From Pseudomonadota bacterium (lineage in GTDB: Bacteria > Pseudomonadota > Gammaproteobacteria > Burkholderiales > Thiobacillaceae): a DNA stretch of 37,840 bases. A model generated the notes under the pieces. That model worked only from the letters and a program-made list of their open reading frames with translations. It had not been told where the DNA came from and ran no database searches. Numbering within the stretch: position 1 is the stretch's first letter; each line of letters opens with the position of its first letter. Made by a program: the position numbers and the translations under genes. The DNA lies in NCBI GenBank assembly GCA_021836225.1, contig JAKBJA010000042.1, positions 1 to 37,840 on the forward strand, read 5' to 3'. Positions 11,379 to 21,126 of this stretch are shown here, one piece after another.

Positions 11379-11675
11379 TCATTTCCACATGACGTTGGAT
11401 TTTGCCTTTGCTGCTGCAGCAAGGAGATTGATGAGCGGCAGCGCTCGATGTGCCATGCTCACCACCGGCTCATCCGCATCCTCGTCCACCACCGGCGGTG
11501 AGGCTTTCTCTGCATCGATGGCGGCTTGTAACCGGCTCAGCGCTGCAGGAACATCTGCTGCCAGAATCGCGCCAGGCACGGTTGCGCTGTGTCCCATCAT
11601 TTTCAGCATGGCAAGCGCGACGTCCCCGAACATGGTGATGTCGGCATAGGCTTTGGTCGTGAACGTTACCAGCAT
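11379..11675 (-). CDS. DUF1840 family protein
   Basis: This is a 98-aa soluble protein of the DUF1840 family, which is largely confined to betaproteobacteria. The family start MLVTFTTKAYADITMFGDVA is intact, as is the C-terminal AHRALPLINLLAAAA block that precedes MWK. The ATG at 11675 has a near-perfect ribosome binding site (GAGGAGG, 5 bases upstream). Longer in-frame starts up to 11765 lack one. Function is unknown. It is separated by about 160 bases, in which I see no gene, from the exported protein that follows on the same strand. Confidence 0.88.
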   Translation of the reverse strand: MLVTFTTKAYADITMFGDVALAMLKMMGHSATVPGAILAADVPAALSRLQAAIDAEKASPPVVDEDADEPVVSMAHRALPLINLLAAAAKAKSNVMWK

Positions 11676-11816
11676 GTGTCCTCCTCGATGAAACATTCGA
11701 TCTGCTCGCGCGATTGCGCAACCCGATGAAGCCATTTTTCGTGCCACTCTTAACCTAAAGGCCACAGGATTTCAAACACCTGCAAACTCGGTACGAAGTT
11801 CGATGTAAATACGCCT

Positions 11817-14800
11817 TCAGCTCAGATCAACCTCGACGAAGTGCTCCCGGCGGTCGTCGATCAGCGGAATGCGTGTATCGGGACGCTCGACGCCGTCCAC
11901 CGTCATGCGGATCACCTGTCCCGATGGTTCCCCGGCGCGCCTGACGGTGATGTGGTAGATCGTTTCGCGGTAGCGGTAGTGGATCTTGTACGCGTCCCAA
12001 TCAGCCGGAACGCACGGCGCAATGCGCAGATGGTCCACTTCCAGCTGCAGGCCGAGCAGCGTCTCCACCGTCAGCCGGTACATCCAGCCCGCCGCCCCGG
12101 TGTACCAGGTCCAGCCGCCGCGGCCGGTGTGCGGCGACACGCCATAGATGTCCGCGCACATGACGTAGGGCTCGACCTTGTAGCGTTCGATCGCCTCCGG
12201 CGTGCTGCCGTGATGGACGGGATTGAGCATGGCGAAGAATTCCCACGCGCGCTCGGTGTCGCCCATCATGGCAAACGCCATCGTGGTCCAGATCGCGGCA
12301 TGGGTATATTGCCCGCCGTTCTCGCGCACGCCGGGGATGTAGCCCTTGATGTAACCAGGCTCCAGGTCTGATTTGTCGAAGGGCGGGTCGAGCAGCTGGA
12401 TGATCTGCTTGTCGCGCCGCACCAGGCGCTGGCCCACCGCTGCCATCGCCTGGCGTGCGCGCATCGGGTCGCCGCCCCTGGAGATGACCGCCCAGCTCTG
12501 GCTGATCGAATCGATCTGGCATTCGTCGTTGGTGGACGAGCCCAGGGGGGTGCCGTCGTCGAAATAGGCGCGTCGGTACCAGCCACCGTCCCAGGCCTGG
12601 GTCTCGATATTGCTGCGCAGCAGCGCCGCCTGGCCGCTGCACTCGTCGGCAAAGGCGGTGTCGCCCCGGCCACGCGCCAGGCCGGCGAACAGCTCAAGGT
12701 TTTCAACCAGGAACCACGCCAGCCACACGCTTTCGCCCTTGCCATCCTTGCCGACCAGATTCATGCCGTCGTTCCAGTCGCCGCAGCCCATCAGCGGCAA
12801 TTGATGGGCGCCGAAGCGCAAGCCGTGTTTGATGGCGCGCACGCAGTGCTCATAGAGGCTGGCCGCTTCGGGCGAGCGTTGTGGCTGGTCGTAGTAGGCC
12901 TCCTCCTCCGCATACAGTTCGCGGCCTTCCAGGAAATGGATGGATTCGTCGAGCACGCCCGTATCGCCAGTCGCCATCACATAGCGACAGGTGGCATACG
13001 GCAGCCACAGATAGTCGTCGGAGAAATGGGTGCGCACGCCCTGTCCGTTGGGCGGATGCCACCAGTGTTGCACGTCGCCCTTGCGGAACTGGCGTCCGGC
13101 GTGCCGGATCAACTGCTCGCGGGCGAGCCACGGCGTCGCATGAACCAGTGCCATGGTGTCCTGCAGCTGGTCGCGGAAGCCATAGGCGCCGCCGGACTGG
13201 TAATAGCCGCTGCGCCCCCACAGCCTGCATGAGAGGGTCTGATAGACCAGCCAGCCGTTGGCCAGCACGTTCAGTGCAGCGTCGGGCGTGTCCACATTCA
13301 CCGCTCCCAGGGTGTGGTTCCAGTATTCCCACACGGATTCCAGCGCCTGCCGTGCGCTCGCCCGCCCGCTGAAGCGCTGGATGAACTGTCGCGCTTCTCC
13401 GGCGTCACGGGCCGCGCCGAAAACGAAGACGATCTCGCGTGTTTGTCCTGCAGCCAGTTCGATCCGGGTCTGTAGCGCGGCGCACGGATCGAGGCCGGCC
13501 CCGGTCCTGCCCGACAGGCGCTTGCGGCGCATCGCCGCCGGGCTGGCCAGTGATCCGTTGCGGCCGATGAACTCGGTCCGGCTACCGCTCACCGACCGCT
13601 CGCGCTCACTGACGTGGGCAAACACCACCCGATTGGCGCATTCGCGGCCGTAGGCATTGCGGGCAAACAGCGCCCCGCTGTGCGGATCCGTTTCGGTGAC
13701 GATGTGCATCAGATTGGCGTGCCGCCATTCGCCGAGCACCAGTTCCCAATACGCGGTCAAGGACAGGCTGCGCGCGCGCTGCGACTGGTTGCGCAGCTTG
13801 ACCACCACGAACTTCACCGGCGCGTCCATGGCGACGTAGGTGAACAGTTCCGAGGCGATGCCGGACTCATAGTGCTCGAACACGCTATAGCCGAACCCGT
13901 GCCGGCACACATAGCCGGTGCGGCCGCGGGCGGGCAGCGGCGTCGGCGACCAGAATGCGCCTGTTTCCTCGTCGCGAATGTAGACCGCCTCGCCACTGCT
14001 GTCGGAGAGCGGGTCGTTATGCCAGGGGGTCAGCCGAAACTCGTGCGCGTTTTCCACCCAGGTGTACGCACTGCCGCTTTCGCTGACGACCGTGCCGATG
14101 TGCGGGCTGGCGATCACGTTGACCCACGGCGCCGGCGTGTGCTGGCCGGGTTCGAGGGTGACGACGTATTCGTGCCCGTCGGGCGTGAAGCCGCCGAGGC
14201 CATTGCTGAAAATGCGCTCGCGCGCCGCCAGCGGATACACCGGTTCGGCGGGCGCTTGTTGCGAGGGCTCCAGGCGGTCCGACGCACGCTCGGCCGACAC
14301 GCGGCGTTCCACCTGCTCGATCAGGGTCTCGGCGGTATCGCTGAAAACGATGCGCGCGACCGTCTGCAGCAGCACCCGCTCGTCCTCGGAAAGCTCTTCG
14401 GCACGACGCACGAAGACACCGCCCGGCTTGTCGATCACCTGCGCTTCGGGCCCCGCGTTGATCAGCCCTATGATCAGGTCCTGCAGCACTGCGCGGTAGC
14501 CCGAGAAATCCTCGTTCACGATCACCAGGTCTGCGGCCAGGCCCTTCATGCGCCAGTAGGCATGCGCCTGCAGCACCTGCTTGACCAGGTCGATGCGGTT
14601 GATGTCGCCGATGTGCAGCAGGACGATCGGCAGATCGCCCGAGATGGCGAAGCGCCACAGCCCGGATTGCCCCAGCCGGTTGCGGGCGATGATGCCGGGC
14701 GCCGCGCGGCGCAGGGCATTGCCGTAAATGACGGAGTTGGCCAGGCGGCCAAAGACCTGGGCATCGGCTTCGGTGGCGTTGAGGTGGCGCAGCACCTCCT

Positions 14801-17800
14801 GGCTCTGGAACCAGGCCATCTCGAACGCGCGCTCGACGAAATGCCTGTCGCAGTATTTCTCGAGCAGGGCCAATGCGGCCTCGCGCGTGTCCGCGACGCC
14901 GGAGATGATCTGCACGGTCGCCGATTCGTCGGGCGACAGGGTGAGGGTGCGGCGGATCGCCACGATGGGGTCGAGCACGGACCCTTCGGTGTTCGACAAC
15001 GGCGGGCTGTCGCGGCTGTCCAGAACCAGCGGGTTGGCCGCCGTGCGACCACGCCCGATGAAGCGGGCGCGGTCGGTCTCGTAGGACGGTTCGTCGGCCA
15101 CCGCGCCCGGCGCGGCCAGCAGGTGAAACATCCAGGGCACCTGCTCGCCCGGCGTGCGCGGACGCCGTGTGCAGAGGATCGCCTGGCGCTCGGGCAGGAT
15201 TTCGGTCTGCACGAACAGATTGCTGAACGAGCGATGCGCCAGATCGGCATTCAACGGCGCCAGCACCACTTCCGCGTAGCTCGTCACCTCGATGTGACGG
15301 CGCCGCGACGACTGGTTGGTGAGCGTGACCCGGCGGATCTCGACGTCGTCCTCGGGAGACACGCTGATCTCGGTGTGCGCTTCGATCGCCTGATCGCGCC
15401 GCCGGTATTCGGCGCGCGCCTGCACGAAAATCGCCTCGTAGTGGTCGGCGCGGCGCAGGGTCGGCTGGTGCGCCGTCGACCAGTATTTTCCGTTGTCGCG
15501 GTCGCGCAGGTAGATGAAGGTGCCCCAGCCGTCGGAGGTGGCGTCCTCGCGCCAGCGGGTGACGGCGAGGTCGCGCCAGCGGCTGGTGCTGCCACCGGCA
15601 TGGGTCGCCATGACGTGGTAGCGGCCGTTCGACAGCAGGTGAACTTCGGGGATCGGCGTGTTCGGGTCGGTGAACACGCGCATGATCGAACCGATGTCTG
15701 CACTGGGGGGGCGGGCGGCGGCGCTGACTTCGGCCGCGTGCGGGTGCAGGGTGGCGCCTTTCTTCGGCACCCGCTCCTGCAGCAACAGTTCGGTCGCCCG
15801 TGCCAGCGGGTCGGACATGAAGCGGCGCTGCATCGGCTGGTCGAGCAAGACATGCGCAAAGGCCAGGAGGCTCATGCCCTGATGGTGCGCCATGAACGTT
15901 CGCACGATGGCGTATGGCTTGCCCCGTGGCACCCGCGTGGGCGTGTAATCGATCGCTTCGTAGAAACCATAGGCGCCGAGGAATCCCTGATCGGCCAGCG
16001 TCTGCAGGTTGCGGCACGCTTCGCGCGGCATCACCGTCAGCGCCAGTGCGCTGGCGTAGGGCGCGATGACCAGGTCGTCGCCCAGACCGCGCTTGAAGCC
16101 GAGGCCAGGCACCCCGAAGGCCCGGTATTGATAGACCTGGTTGACGTCGGTGGCGTTGTAGCAGGACTCGGAAATTCCCCAGGGCACTTCGCGTTGCCGG
16201 CCGTATTCGATCTGGCGCGACACTGCGGCCTTGCAGGTCTGCTCCAGGAGGGTGTTCGCGTAGCTCGGCATGATCAGCTGCGGCATCAGGTACTCGAACA
16301 TCGAGCCGCTCCACGAAATCAGGCTGACGTCACCGCCATGACTGGTCAGCAGGCGGCCAAGCGAGAACCAGTGCTTCTGCGGCACCTGTCCCTGCGCGAT
16401 GAGCAGAAAACTGGCCAGGCGCGCTTCCGATGCCAGCAGGTCGTAGCAGGTTGGATCGCGCCGCCGTTCGCCGACGTCGTAGCCGATGGCCAGCAGACCG
16501 CACGCAGCATCGTAGAGAAATTCAAAATCCATCGCCGTTAGTGCGCGGCAACGATTCATCAGGTCATCGATGAGGTCGAGCTGCGTCCGCGCGCCCGTGC
16601 CGGCTTCATCCGTGCCTGCCAGTTCCAGCCGCGTCGGGAGGGCGCTGCCCAGCCACGACTTCGGCACCAGGAATGCAAGCTCGTCCCGCAGGGCGCTGGA
16701 TTGCTGGTCGAATGCCCGCGCCCAGTAAGCCAGTTCGCCATCGATGTCGACGTCAACCGGCAGCCATGCAACCAGCTCGCCGCCGATGCGGTGAATCTCG
16801 TTCAGTGCGCTGGCGACGGCAGCCAGCGTCTGCGGAGGGCCCTCCAACGTGAGGGCGTGCAGGGTGTCCTGCAGTAAGCGGATCTTTTTTGCCAGTTCGG
16901 GGGCAGGGGCGGCGGGCAACTGTTCGGCCAGCACCTGCAGGGTGTCCTGCAGTCCCTGCAGCGCGTTGAGTGACAGCACTGGCTGATGTTTCAGTTCGGC
17001 CAGCCCTGTCTGCAGAGTGAGCAGGCAACCGGCCAGGTTGCCGCTGTCCACCGACGATACGTATTGCGGATGGAGCGGTTGCAGCGTGCGGGTGTCGTAC
17101 CAGTTGTAAAAATGACCGCGGTAGCGCTCCAGCTTTTCCATCGCGGCCAGGGTGTTGCCGATGCGTTGCAGGCATTCCCCGGTCGTGAGATAACCGAAAT
17201 CGGCCGCGGCCAGGTCGGCCAGCAGCGACATGCCGATGTTGGTGGGCGAGGTGCGCGAGGCGATGGCCGGCGCCGGATATTCCTGGAAGTTGTCGGGAGG
17301 CAGCCAGTTGTCCTGTGGACCGACAAAGTCTGCGAAGTAGCGCCAGGTGCGCCGGGCTGATGCTCGAAGGAACGCCCGTTGATCGGCGCTCAGGTCCGGG
17401 GCGGGGGGCATCAGTGGCTGGCTGATCCACCAGCCGAGGACGGGCGACAGCAGCCACAGCAACAGGATGGGGGCAGCGACGAGCCACGCCGTTCCTGTCA
17501 TGGCCAGCGCCACGCCCAGCGCTACCGCGAGAGCCGGTGCGATCCACATCTCCCGGAAGAAATCGGTCAGCGACCGGCGTGCGTTGCGGCGTGCGTAGGC
17601 GGGCAGTTGCCACAGCAGCAGGCCGCGTCGCGTGAACAGCATGCGCACGCCCGAGCGCAGGATCGCCCCCAGGCAGATCAACGCGTCGTAGGGCAAAAAG
17701 GCCAGCACCAGCACGGCGAGTGCGATCGGGCGGCCTGCGGATTTTCCGGTCAGGCTCAGGTGCACCAGCCAGTCGCGTTCGTCCGGCTTGCGAATCAGCT

Positions 17801-20333
17801 CGATTGCGGTGGACAGCAGGGGGGGCAGGAACACCACCACCACGACCAGCAACGTCCACAGCCACGCCGGGCCCAACAGCCAGCCGCCGGCCAGCAGGGC
17901 AAGCAGCGCCGGCGCCACCAGGCTGCGCCGCAGGTTGTCGAAAAGCTTCCACCACGACAGAGCCGAGAGCGGATTCGCCTGTCGCTTCGCCTTCGCACCA
18001 TTGGACGGCCCCGGAACGCGCGGCAGCAGCCAGCCGGCCAGCTGCCAGTCGCCGCGTATCCAGCGGTGGCGCCGGCTGGCCTCGATGGCATAGCTGGCCG
18101 GATGTTCCTCGATGAGGTCGACATCGGTCACCAGGGCCGAACGCGCATAGCCGCTTTCCAGCAGGTCGTGGCTGAGGATGAGGTTTTCCGGAAAGCGTCC
18201 GTCGACGGCCTGGCGAAACGCATCGACGTCGTAGATGCCCTTGCCGATGAACGAGCCTTCCCCGAACACGTCCTGGTAGACATCCGACACCTCGCGCGTG
18301 TAGGGGTCCAGCCCCGAGTCACCCGCGAACAGTCGGGTAAAGCGTGACTGGCCGGCACTGGTCAGGCTGATCGAGGCGCGCGGCTGCAGGATCGCGTAGC
18401 CTTCGACGATGCGTCCCTTGGCGGCATCGTAGACCGGCCGGTTGAGCGGGTGGGCGAGGTTGCCGACCAGGGTGCGTGCCGCGTCGCGCGGCAGCTGCGT
18501 GTCGGTATCCAGGGTGATGACGTACTGGATCGAAGCGAGGAGGGACGGGTCGCCGACGATATACGAGAAAGCCGTTTGCGCCCCGCCCCGGAGCCGGGCA
18601 TTGAACTGCTCCAGCTTGCCGCGCTTGCGCTCGTAGCCCATCCACACCCGCTCGTAGGGATTCCACAGCCGCGGCCGGTGAAACAGATAAAAGACGCAGG
18701 GGCGATCCTCGCGGTAGGTCGCGTTGAGCGCCTCGACCGCGGCGCGCGCATAGGCGAGCAAGGCTGCGTCGTCCGGGAGCGTCTCTTCGGGCGCGTCGCG
18801 AAAATCGGTCAGCAGGGCAAAGAACAGATTGGGATCACGATTGCCGAGATAGCGGATCTCCATGGCTTCGAGCAGATCGTCGACGTCCTGCGGGCTCGCC
18901 AGCAGGGTGGGGACGATCACCATGGTGCGGTGGCTGTCCGGAATCCCCTTGGAAAAATCCATGCGGGGCAGGGCGCGCGGCGGCAGGACGAGCGTGACCA
19001 GCAGGTTCACCAGCGGAACGGCCAGCGCCGAGGCGGCGATGACGAGCGGAAGCGCAAGCAACCAGACCCGCCCCTCCGCCGGATCGAACCCGCCGAGCGC
19101 AGACAACACGGCCGCTGTCGCAAGGAGCGTAAGCAACAGGATGGGGCCGAGATACAGGGGCAGGCGGACATGCCGGCTCACCCGGCTGATCCGGGCTTTC
19201 CACGACAGCCGGCAGCCGACTGCCTGCTCCAGGCGCGGGCGTCCCCGGTCGATCAGGTAGTAGCCGACATGCGCGCTGCGGTCATGCAAGCCCCGTTGCG
19301 CTGCAGCCGCCTGCGCGAGAACGATGGCTTCGCGCGCCACTGCCATTTCGCTGCACGTGCTGCGTCGCGCCACGTCCTCGATGACGTGCCGGTAACGGTC
19401 GCGGGTGGCGAAATCCTGGCTGGCGTAACGTTTCATCGGATCTTCGCGCAGGGTCTGTTCGACGACGCTGAGCGACTCGACATACTGCTTCCAGTCCATG
19501 GCGCTGATAAAGCGCAAACTGCCGATGCTGTTGGCGATGGAGATCTGGTTGGCCGCGGCCGTGCGGCCGGCAGCCTCCGACAGCTCGGTTGCGGTCACCC
19601 CCTGTTCGAGCAGTTTCTGCTCGACCCAGGTCTGGACGAAGGCCATGGCGGGTCCCTGAGCCTGCAGCCGGTCGTAGAACTCCTCCACAAACGGCGCGGT
19701 CAGCGGCACATCGGCATTGGCAAACTCGGCCAGCAACTGGATCAGCTGTTTCGGTTCGCTTTCGGCAGCCGCGAGCATGCGGTCGGCCCAGGTGATGGCC
19801 GCATCGCGCTCCTCGCGCCGCTGGGCGATGCGCACCCCGACGCGGCGCAGGTTTTCCAGCAGCGCCAGCTGCAGCATGATCGGGAAGGCCCACAGTTCGC
19901 CCAGCTTCAAGGGTTCGATGGTCTGGTAGGCGGCGATGAACTGGGTGGCGTTGTCGCTGTCGACGCGGCCGTCCATGTGGGAGATCAGCTCCAGCGCCAG
20001 GTCGTATATACGCGGGAAACCGGCCGACAGGCCATCGGCCAGTCGCGGCAACTGGCGGCTGTATCCACGCGGCAGGTGCCGGCGTGCCAGACCGATCTGC
20101 TGCTCGATCAGATAGAAGTTGTCGAGCAGCCAGGCTTCGGCCGGCACGATCCGTTGTCCCGGCGTTGCAGCGGCGGTGACGACGTCGTAGGCTGCCAGCA
20201 GAACCTGCGCATTGTCCGCCAGCCGCGGCAGCAATCTGTCCGGTCCCGGGCGCGGATCGATTCGATGCTGGCCCGCCAGGGTGGCCGCGTGACGCTTCAG
20301 TTGCTCGATGCTGAACAGTTCCGAGCGCAGCAA
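11817..20333 (-). CDS. ndvB: Cyclic beta-1,2-glucan synthase (NdvB/ChvB type)
   Basis: This giant inner-membrane enzyme primes itself with glucose from UDP-glucose, extends a beta-1,2-glucan and closes it into a ring for the periplasm. At 2838 aa from the TTG at 20333 it has the length of Brucella Cgs and rhizobial NdvB. A soluble N-terminal part is followed by membrane helices (near residues 390-450, 800-845 and 870-970). A GT84 glycosyltransferase domain has DTDTQLPRD (about 607) and RRHRWIRGDWQ (about 753). Glycoamylase-like and GH94 phosphorylase domains follow, with GDWNDGMNLVG (about 2517) and YGVSPHTGRGGWTWYTGAAG near the end. The start is uncertain: protein-like sequence continues upstream to a good ribosome binding site that has only ATC codons after it. 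No transporter for the glucan adjoins it. Confidence 0.93.
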   Translation of the reverse strand: MLRSELFSIEQLKRHAATLAGQHRIDPRPGPDRLLPRLADNAQVLLAAYDVVTAAATPGQRIVPAEAWLLDNFYLIEQQIGLARRHLPRGYSRQLPRLADGLSAGFPRIYDLALELISHMDGRVDSDNATQFIAAYQTIEPLKLGELWAFPIMLQLALLENLRRVGVRIAQRREERDAAITWADRMLAAAESEPKQLIQLLAEFANADVPLTAPFVEEFYDRLQAQGPAMAFVQTWVEQKLLEQGVTATELSEAAGRTAAANQISIANSIGSLRFISAMDWKQYVESLSVVEQTLREDPMKRYASQDFATRDRYRHVIEDVARRSTCSEMAVAREAIVLAQAAAAQRGLHDRSAHVGYYLIDRGRPRLEQAVGCRLSWKARISRVSRHVRLPLYLGPILLLTLLATAAVLSALGGFDPAEGRVWLLALPLVIAASALAVPLVNLLVTLVLPPRALPRMDFSKGIPDSHRTMVIVPTLLASPQDVDDLLEAMEIRYLGNRDPNLFFALLTDFRDAPEETLPDDAALLAYARAAVEALNATYREDRPCVFYLFHRPRLWNPYERVWMGYERKRGKLEQFNARLRGGAQTAFSYIVGDPSLLASIQYVITLDTDTQLPRDAARTLVGNLAHPLNRPVYDAAKGRIVEGYAILQPRASISLTSAGQSRFTRLFAGDSGLDPYTREVSDVYQDVFGEGSFIGKGIYDVDAFRQAVDGRFPENLILSHDLLESGYARSALVTDVDLIEEHPASYAIEASRRHRWIRGDWQLAGWLLPRVPGPSNGAKAKRQANPLSALSWWKLFDNLRRSLVAPALLALLAGGWLLGPAWLWTLLVVVVVFLPPLLSTAIELIRKPDERDWLVHLSLTGKSAGRPIALAVLVLAFLPYDALICLGAILRSGVRMLFTRRGLLLWQLPAYARRNARRSLTDFFREMWIAPALAVALGVALAMTGTAWLVAAPILLLWLLSPVLGWWISQPLMPPAPDLSADQRAFLRASARRTWRYFADFVGPQDNWLPPDNFQEYPAPAIASRTSPTNIGMSLLADLAAADFGYLTTGECLQRIGNTLAAMEKLERYRGHFYNWYDTRTLQPLHPQYVSSVDSGNLAGCLLTLQTGLAELKHQPVLSLNALQGLQDTLQVLAEQLPAAPAPELAKKIRLLQDTLHALTLEGPPQTLAAVASALNEIHRIGGELVAWLPVDVDIDGELAYWARAFDQQSSALRDELAFLVPKSWLGSALPTRLELAGTDEAGTGARTQLDLIDDLMNRCRALTAMDFEFLYDAACGLLAIGYDVGERRRDPTCYDLLASEARLASFLLIAQGQVPQKHWFSLGRLLTSHGGDVSLISWSGSMFEYLMPQLIMPSYANTLLEQTCKAAVSRQIEYGRQREVPWGISESCYNATDVNQVYQYRAFGVPGLGFKRGLGDDLVIAPYASALALTVMPREACRNLQTLADQGFLGAYGFYEAIDYTPTRVPRGKPYAIVRTFMAHHQGMSLLAFAHVLLDQPMQRRFMSDPLARATELLLQERVPKKGATLHPHAAEVSAAARPPSADIGSIMRVFTDPNTPIPEVHLLSNGRYHVMATHAGGSTSRWRDLAVTRWREDATSDGWGTFIYLRDRDNGKYWSTAHQPTLRRADHYEAIFVQARAEYRRRDQAIEAHTEISVSPEDDVEIRRVTLTNQSSRRRHIEVTSYAEVVLAPLNADLAHRSFSNLFVQTEILPERQAILCTRRPRTPGEQVPWMFHLLAAPGAVADEPSYETDRARFIGRGRTAANPLVLDSRDSPPLSNTEGSVLDPIVAIRRTLTLSPDESATVQIISGVADTREAALALLEKYCDRHFVERAFEMAWFQSQEVLRHLNATEADAQVFGRLANSVIYGNALRRAAPGIIARNRLGQSGLWRFAISGDLPIVLLHIGDINRIDLVKQVLQAHAYWRMKGLAADLVIVNEDFSGYRAVLQDLIIGLINAGPEAQVIDKPGGVFVRRAEELSEDERVLLQTVARIVFSDTAETLIEQVERRVSAERASDRLEPSQQAPAEPVYPLAARERIFSNGLGGFTPDGHEYVVTLEPGQHTPAPWVNVIASPHIGTVVSESGSAYTWVENAHEFRLTPWHNDPLSDSSGEAVYIRDEETGAFWSPTPLPARGRTGYVCRHGFGYSVFEHYESGIASELFTYVAMDAPVKFVVVKLRNQSQRARSLSLTAYWELVLGEWRHANLMHIVTETDPHSGALFARNAYGRECANRVVFAHVSERERSVSGSRTEFIGRNGSLASPAAMRRKRLSGRTGAGLDPCAALQTRIELAAGQTREIVFVFGAARDAGEARQFIQRFSGRASARQALESVWEYWNHTLGAVNVDTPDAALNVLANGWLVYQTLSCRLWGRSGYYQSGGAYGFRDQLQDTMALVHATPWLAREQLIRHAGRQFRKGDVQHWWHPPNGQGVRTHFSDDYLWLPYATCRYVMATGDTGVLDESIHFLEGRELYAEEEAYYDQPQRSPEAASLYEHCVRAIKHGLRFGAHQLPLMGCGDWNDGMNLVGKDGKGESVWLAWFLVENLELFAGLARGRGDTAFADECSGQAALLRSNIETQAWDGGWYRRAYFDDGTPLGSSTNDECQIDSISQSWAVISRGGDPMRARQAMAAVGQRLVRRDKQIIQLLDPPFDKSDLEPGYIKGYIPGVRENGGQYTHAAIWTTMAFAMMGDTERAWEFFAMLNPVHHGSTPEAIERYKVEPYVMCADIYGVSPHTGRGGWTWYTGAAGWMYRLTVETLLGLQLEVDHLRIAPCVPADWDAYKIHYRYRETIYHITVRRAGEPSGQVIRMTVDGVERPDTRIPLIDDRREHFVEVDLS

Positions 20334-20396
20334 CTCGGTGTCCCGGTCGTGGCGCAGCGCATTCCGCGTGCGCGAAGAAAATCCGAACGCTTTGAT

Positions 20397-20414
20397 GTCG
20401 ATGATCTTCTCCTT
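20397..20414 (-). promoter_or_regulatory. Ribosome binding site leading to ATC codons, upstream of the glucan synthase
   Basis: AAGGAG (20414-20409) is followed, in frame with the glucan synthase, by AAG-ATC-ATC-GAC. The second ATC (20402-20400) is 6 bases from the AAGGAG, ideal spacing. No ATG, GTG or TTG exists in that frame between the upstream TAG and the TTG at 20333. The 23 codons between ATC and TTG read like protein (IIDIKAFGFSSRTRNALRHD). Confidence 0.5.
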
Positions 20415-20457
20415 GCTCGAACGCGGGATGGTCCGAGCGGCACTGGTCTAATGAGTC

Positions 20458-20481
20458 GTGCCCAGCGAAAACGCCGGGCAC
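20458..20481. repeat. Hairpin upstream of the glucan synthase
   Basis: GTGCCCAGCG and CGCCGGGCAC form a 10-bp stem with one A-C mismatch and an AAAA loop. It lies about 45 bases before the AAGGAG site. No T tract follows on either strand, so it looks like a leader structure or operator rather than a terminator. The rest of 20334-20634 shows no convincing gene. Confidence 0.45.
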
Positions 20482-20634
20482 GTATGGCCGATTGGTTCGA
20501 CCGTGTTTTTTTCGCTGGCCTGGCAGGGATTACGGCAGCGCTGAATACGCCGCTCGTCGTTGATGACAGGCAACACCCACCAGCCGACCCTTGCCTGTGA
20601 TGTCAGCCAGACGCGTCCCAATCAGGTGAAACGG

Positions 20635-20853
20635 CTAAGGCTTGCTGCGCACCAACAGCAGGACCGCGCCCAACGCGATCGCGCCCACGCCGGCCCAGAT
20701 GGGGACGTTTACCGTCTTCTTGTCCTTGATCGACAACTCGATCGGCCCCAGCTTGGCCTCGTGCGTGTCCTGGGTGTACGTGAATCCGCCATACAGCAAA
20801 CCCAGGCCGCCGGCCACGATCAGTACGATACCCAGCATTTTGATTGCGTTCAT
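20635..20853 (-). CDS. DUF3185 family small membrane protein
   Basis: This 72-aa protein has two transmembrane helices, one at the N-terminus (MLGIVLIVAGGLGLLYGGF) and one at the C-terminus (IWAGVGAIALGAVLLLV). A short periplasmic loop between them contains KLGPIELSIKDKKTVNVP. This is the DUF3185 pattern, and the loop motif is typical of the family. The ATG at 20853 is preceded by GGAGAAG; the open frame extends 13 codons upstream without a better site. Function is unknown. It lies between the glucan synthase and another tiny membrane protein on the same strand. Confidence 0.85.
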   Translation of the reverse strand: MNAIKMLGIVLIVAGGLGLLYGGFTYTQDTHEAKLGPIELSIKDKKTVNVPIWAGVGAIALGAVLLLVRSKP

Positions 20854-20979
20854 TTCATCTTCTCCGATAGGGATGCACTTGATTCTCGCCATGGGCGACG
20901 GGTAGCCGGGTTAACGGCATGCGTGACCTGCTGCATCGCTTTACCCAGCATGTTGCAGCTTAGAACAATTCCAGATCTG

Positions 20980-21126
20980 TTACAGGCGCCGGCCCTGGAT
21001 GACACGCAACAGGATCACCACGACCGCGATGACCAGGAGAATGTGAATGAGCCCGCCCATGGTGTATGAAGTAACCAGCCCCAGCAACCAGAGGATGATC
21101 AGGATGATTGCAATGGTCTCTAACAT
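20980..21126 (-). CDS. Lmo0937-family (DUF5670) 48-residue membrane protein
   Basis: This is a very small inner-membrane protein of 48 aa with two hydrophobic segments (LETIAIILIILWLLGLVTSY and GGLIHILLVIAVVVILLRVI) and a short basic tail. The layout matches the Lmo0937 family of tiny proteins that are widespread in bacteria and often stress-linked. The ATG at 21126 has GGGAG about 8 bases upstream. The frame is open further upstream to 21234, but that part lacks family character. Function is unknown. Confidence 0.8.
   Translation of the reverse strand: MLETIAIILIILWLLGLVTSYTMGGLIHILLVIAVVVILLRVIQGRRL

Noticed and set aside
11730..11750. A sigma-54-like element on the minus strand upstream of the DUF1840 gene, with a perfect TGGCACG at -24.
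   Set aside because: The -12 position reads GG instead of GC at the required spacing, so one half of the promoter is missing.
20451..20600. A 49-codon plus-strand frame starting MSRAQRKRRARMADWFDR, divergent from the glucan synthase.
   Set aside because: No ribosome binding site, no recognisable family, and it contains the hairpin at 20458-20481.
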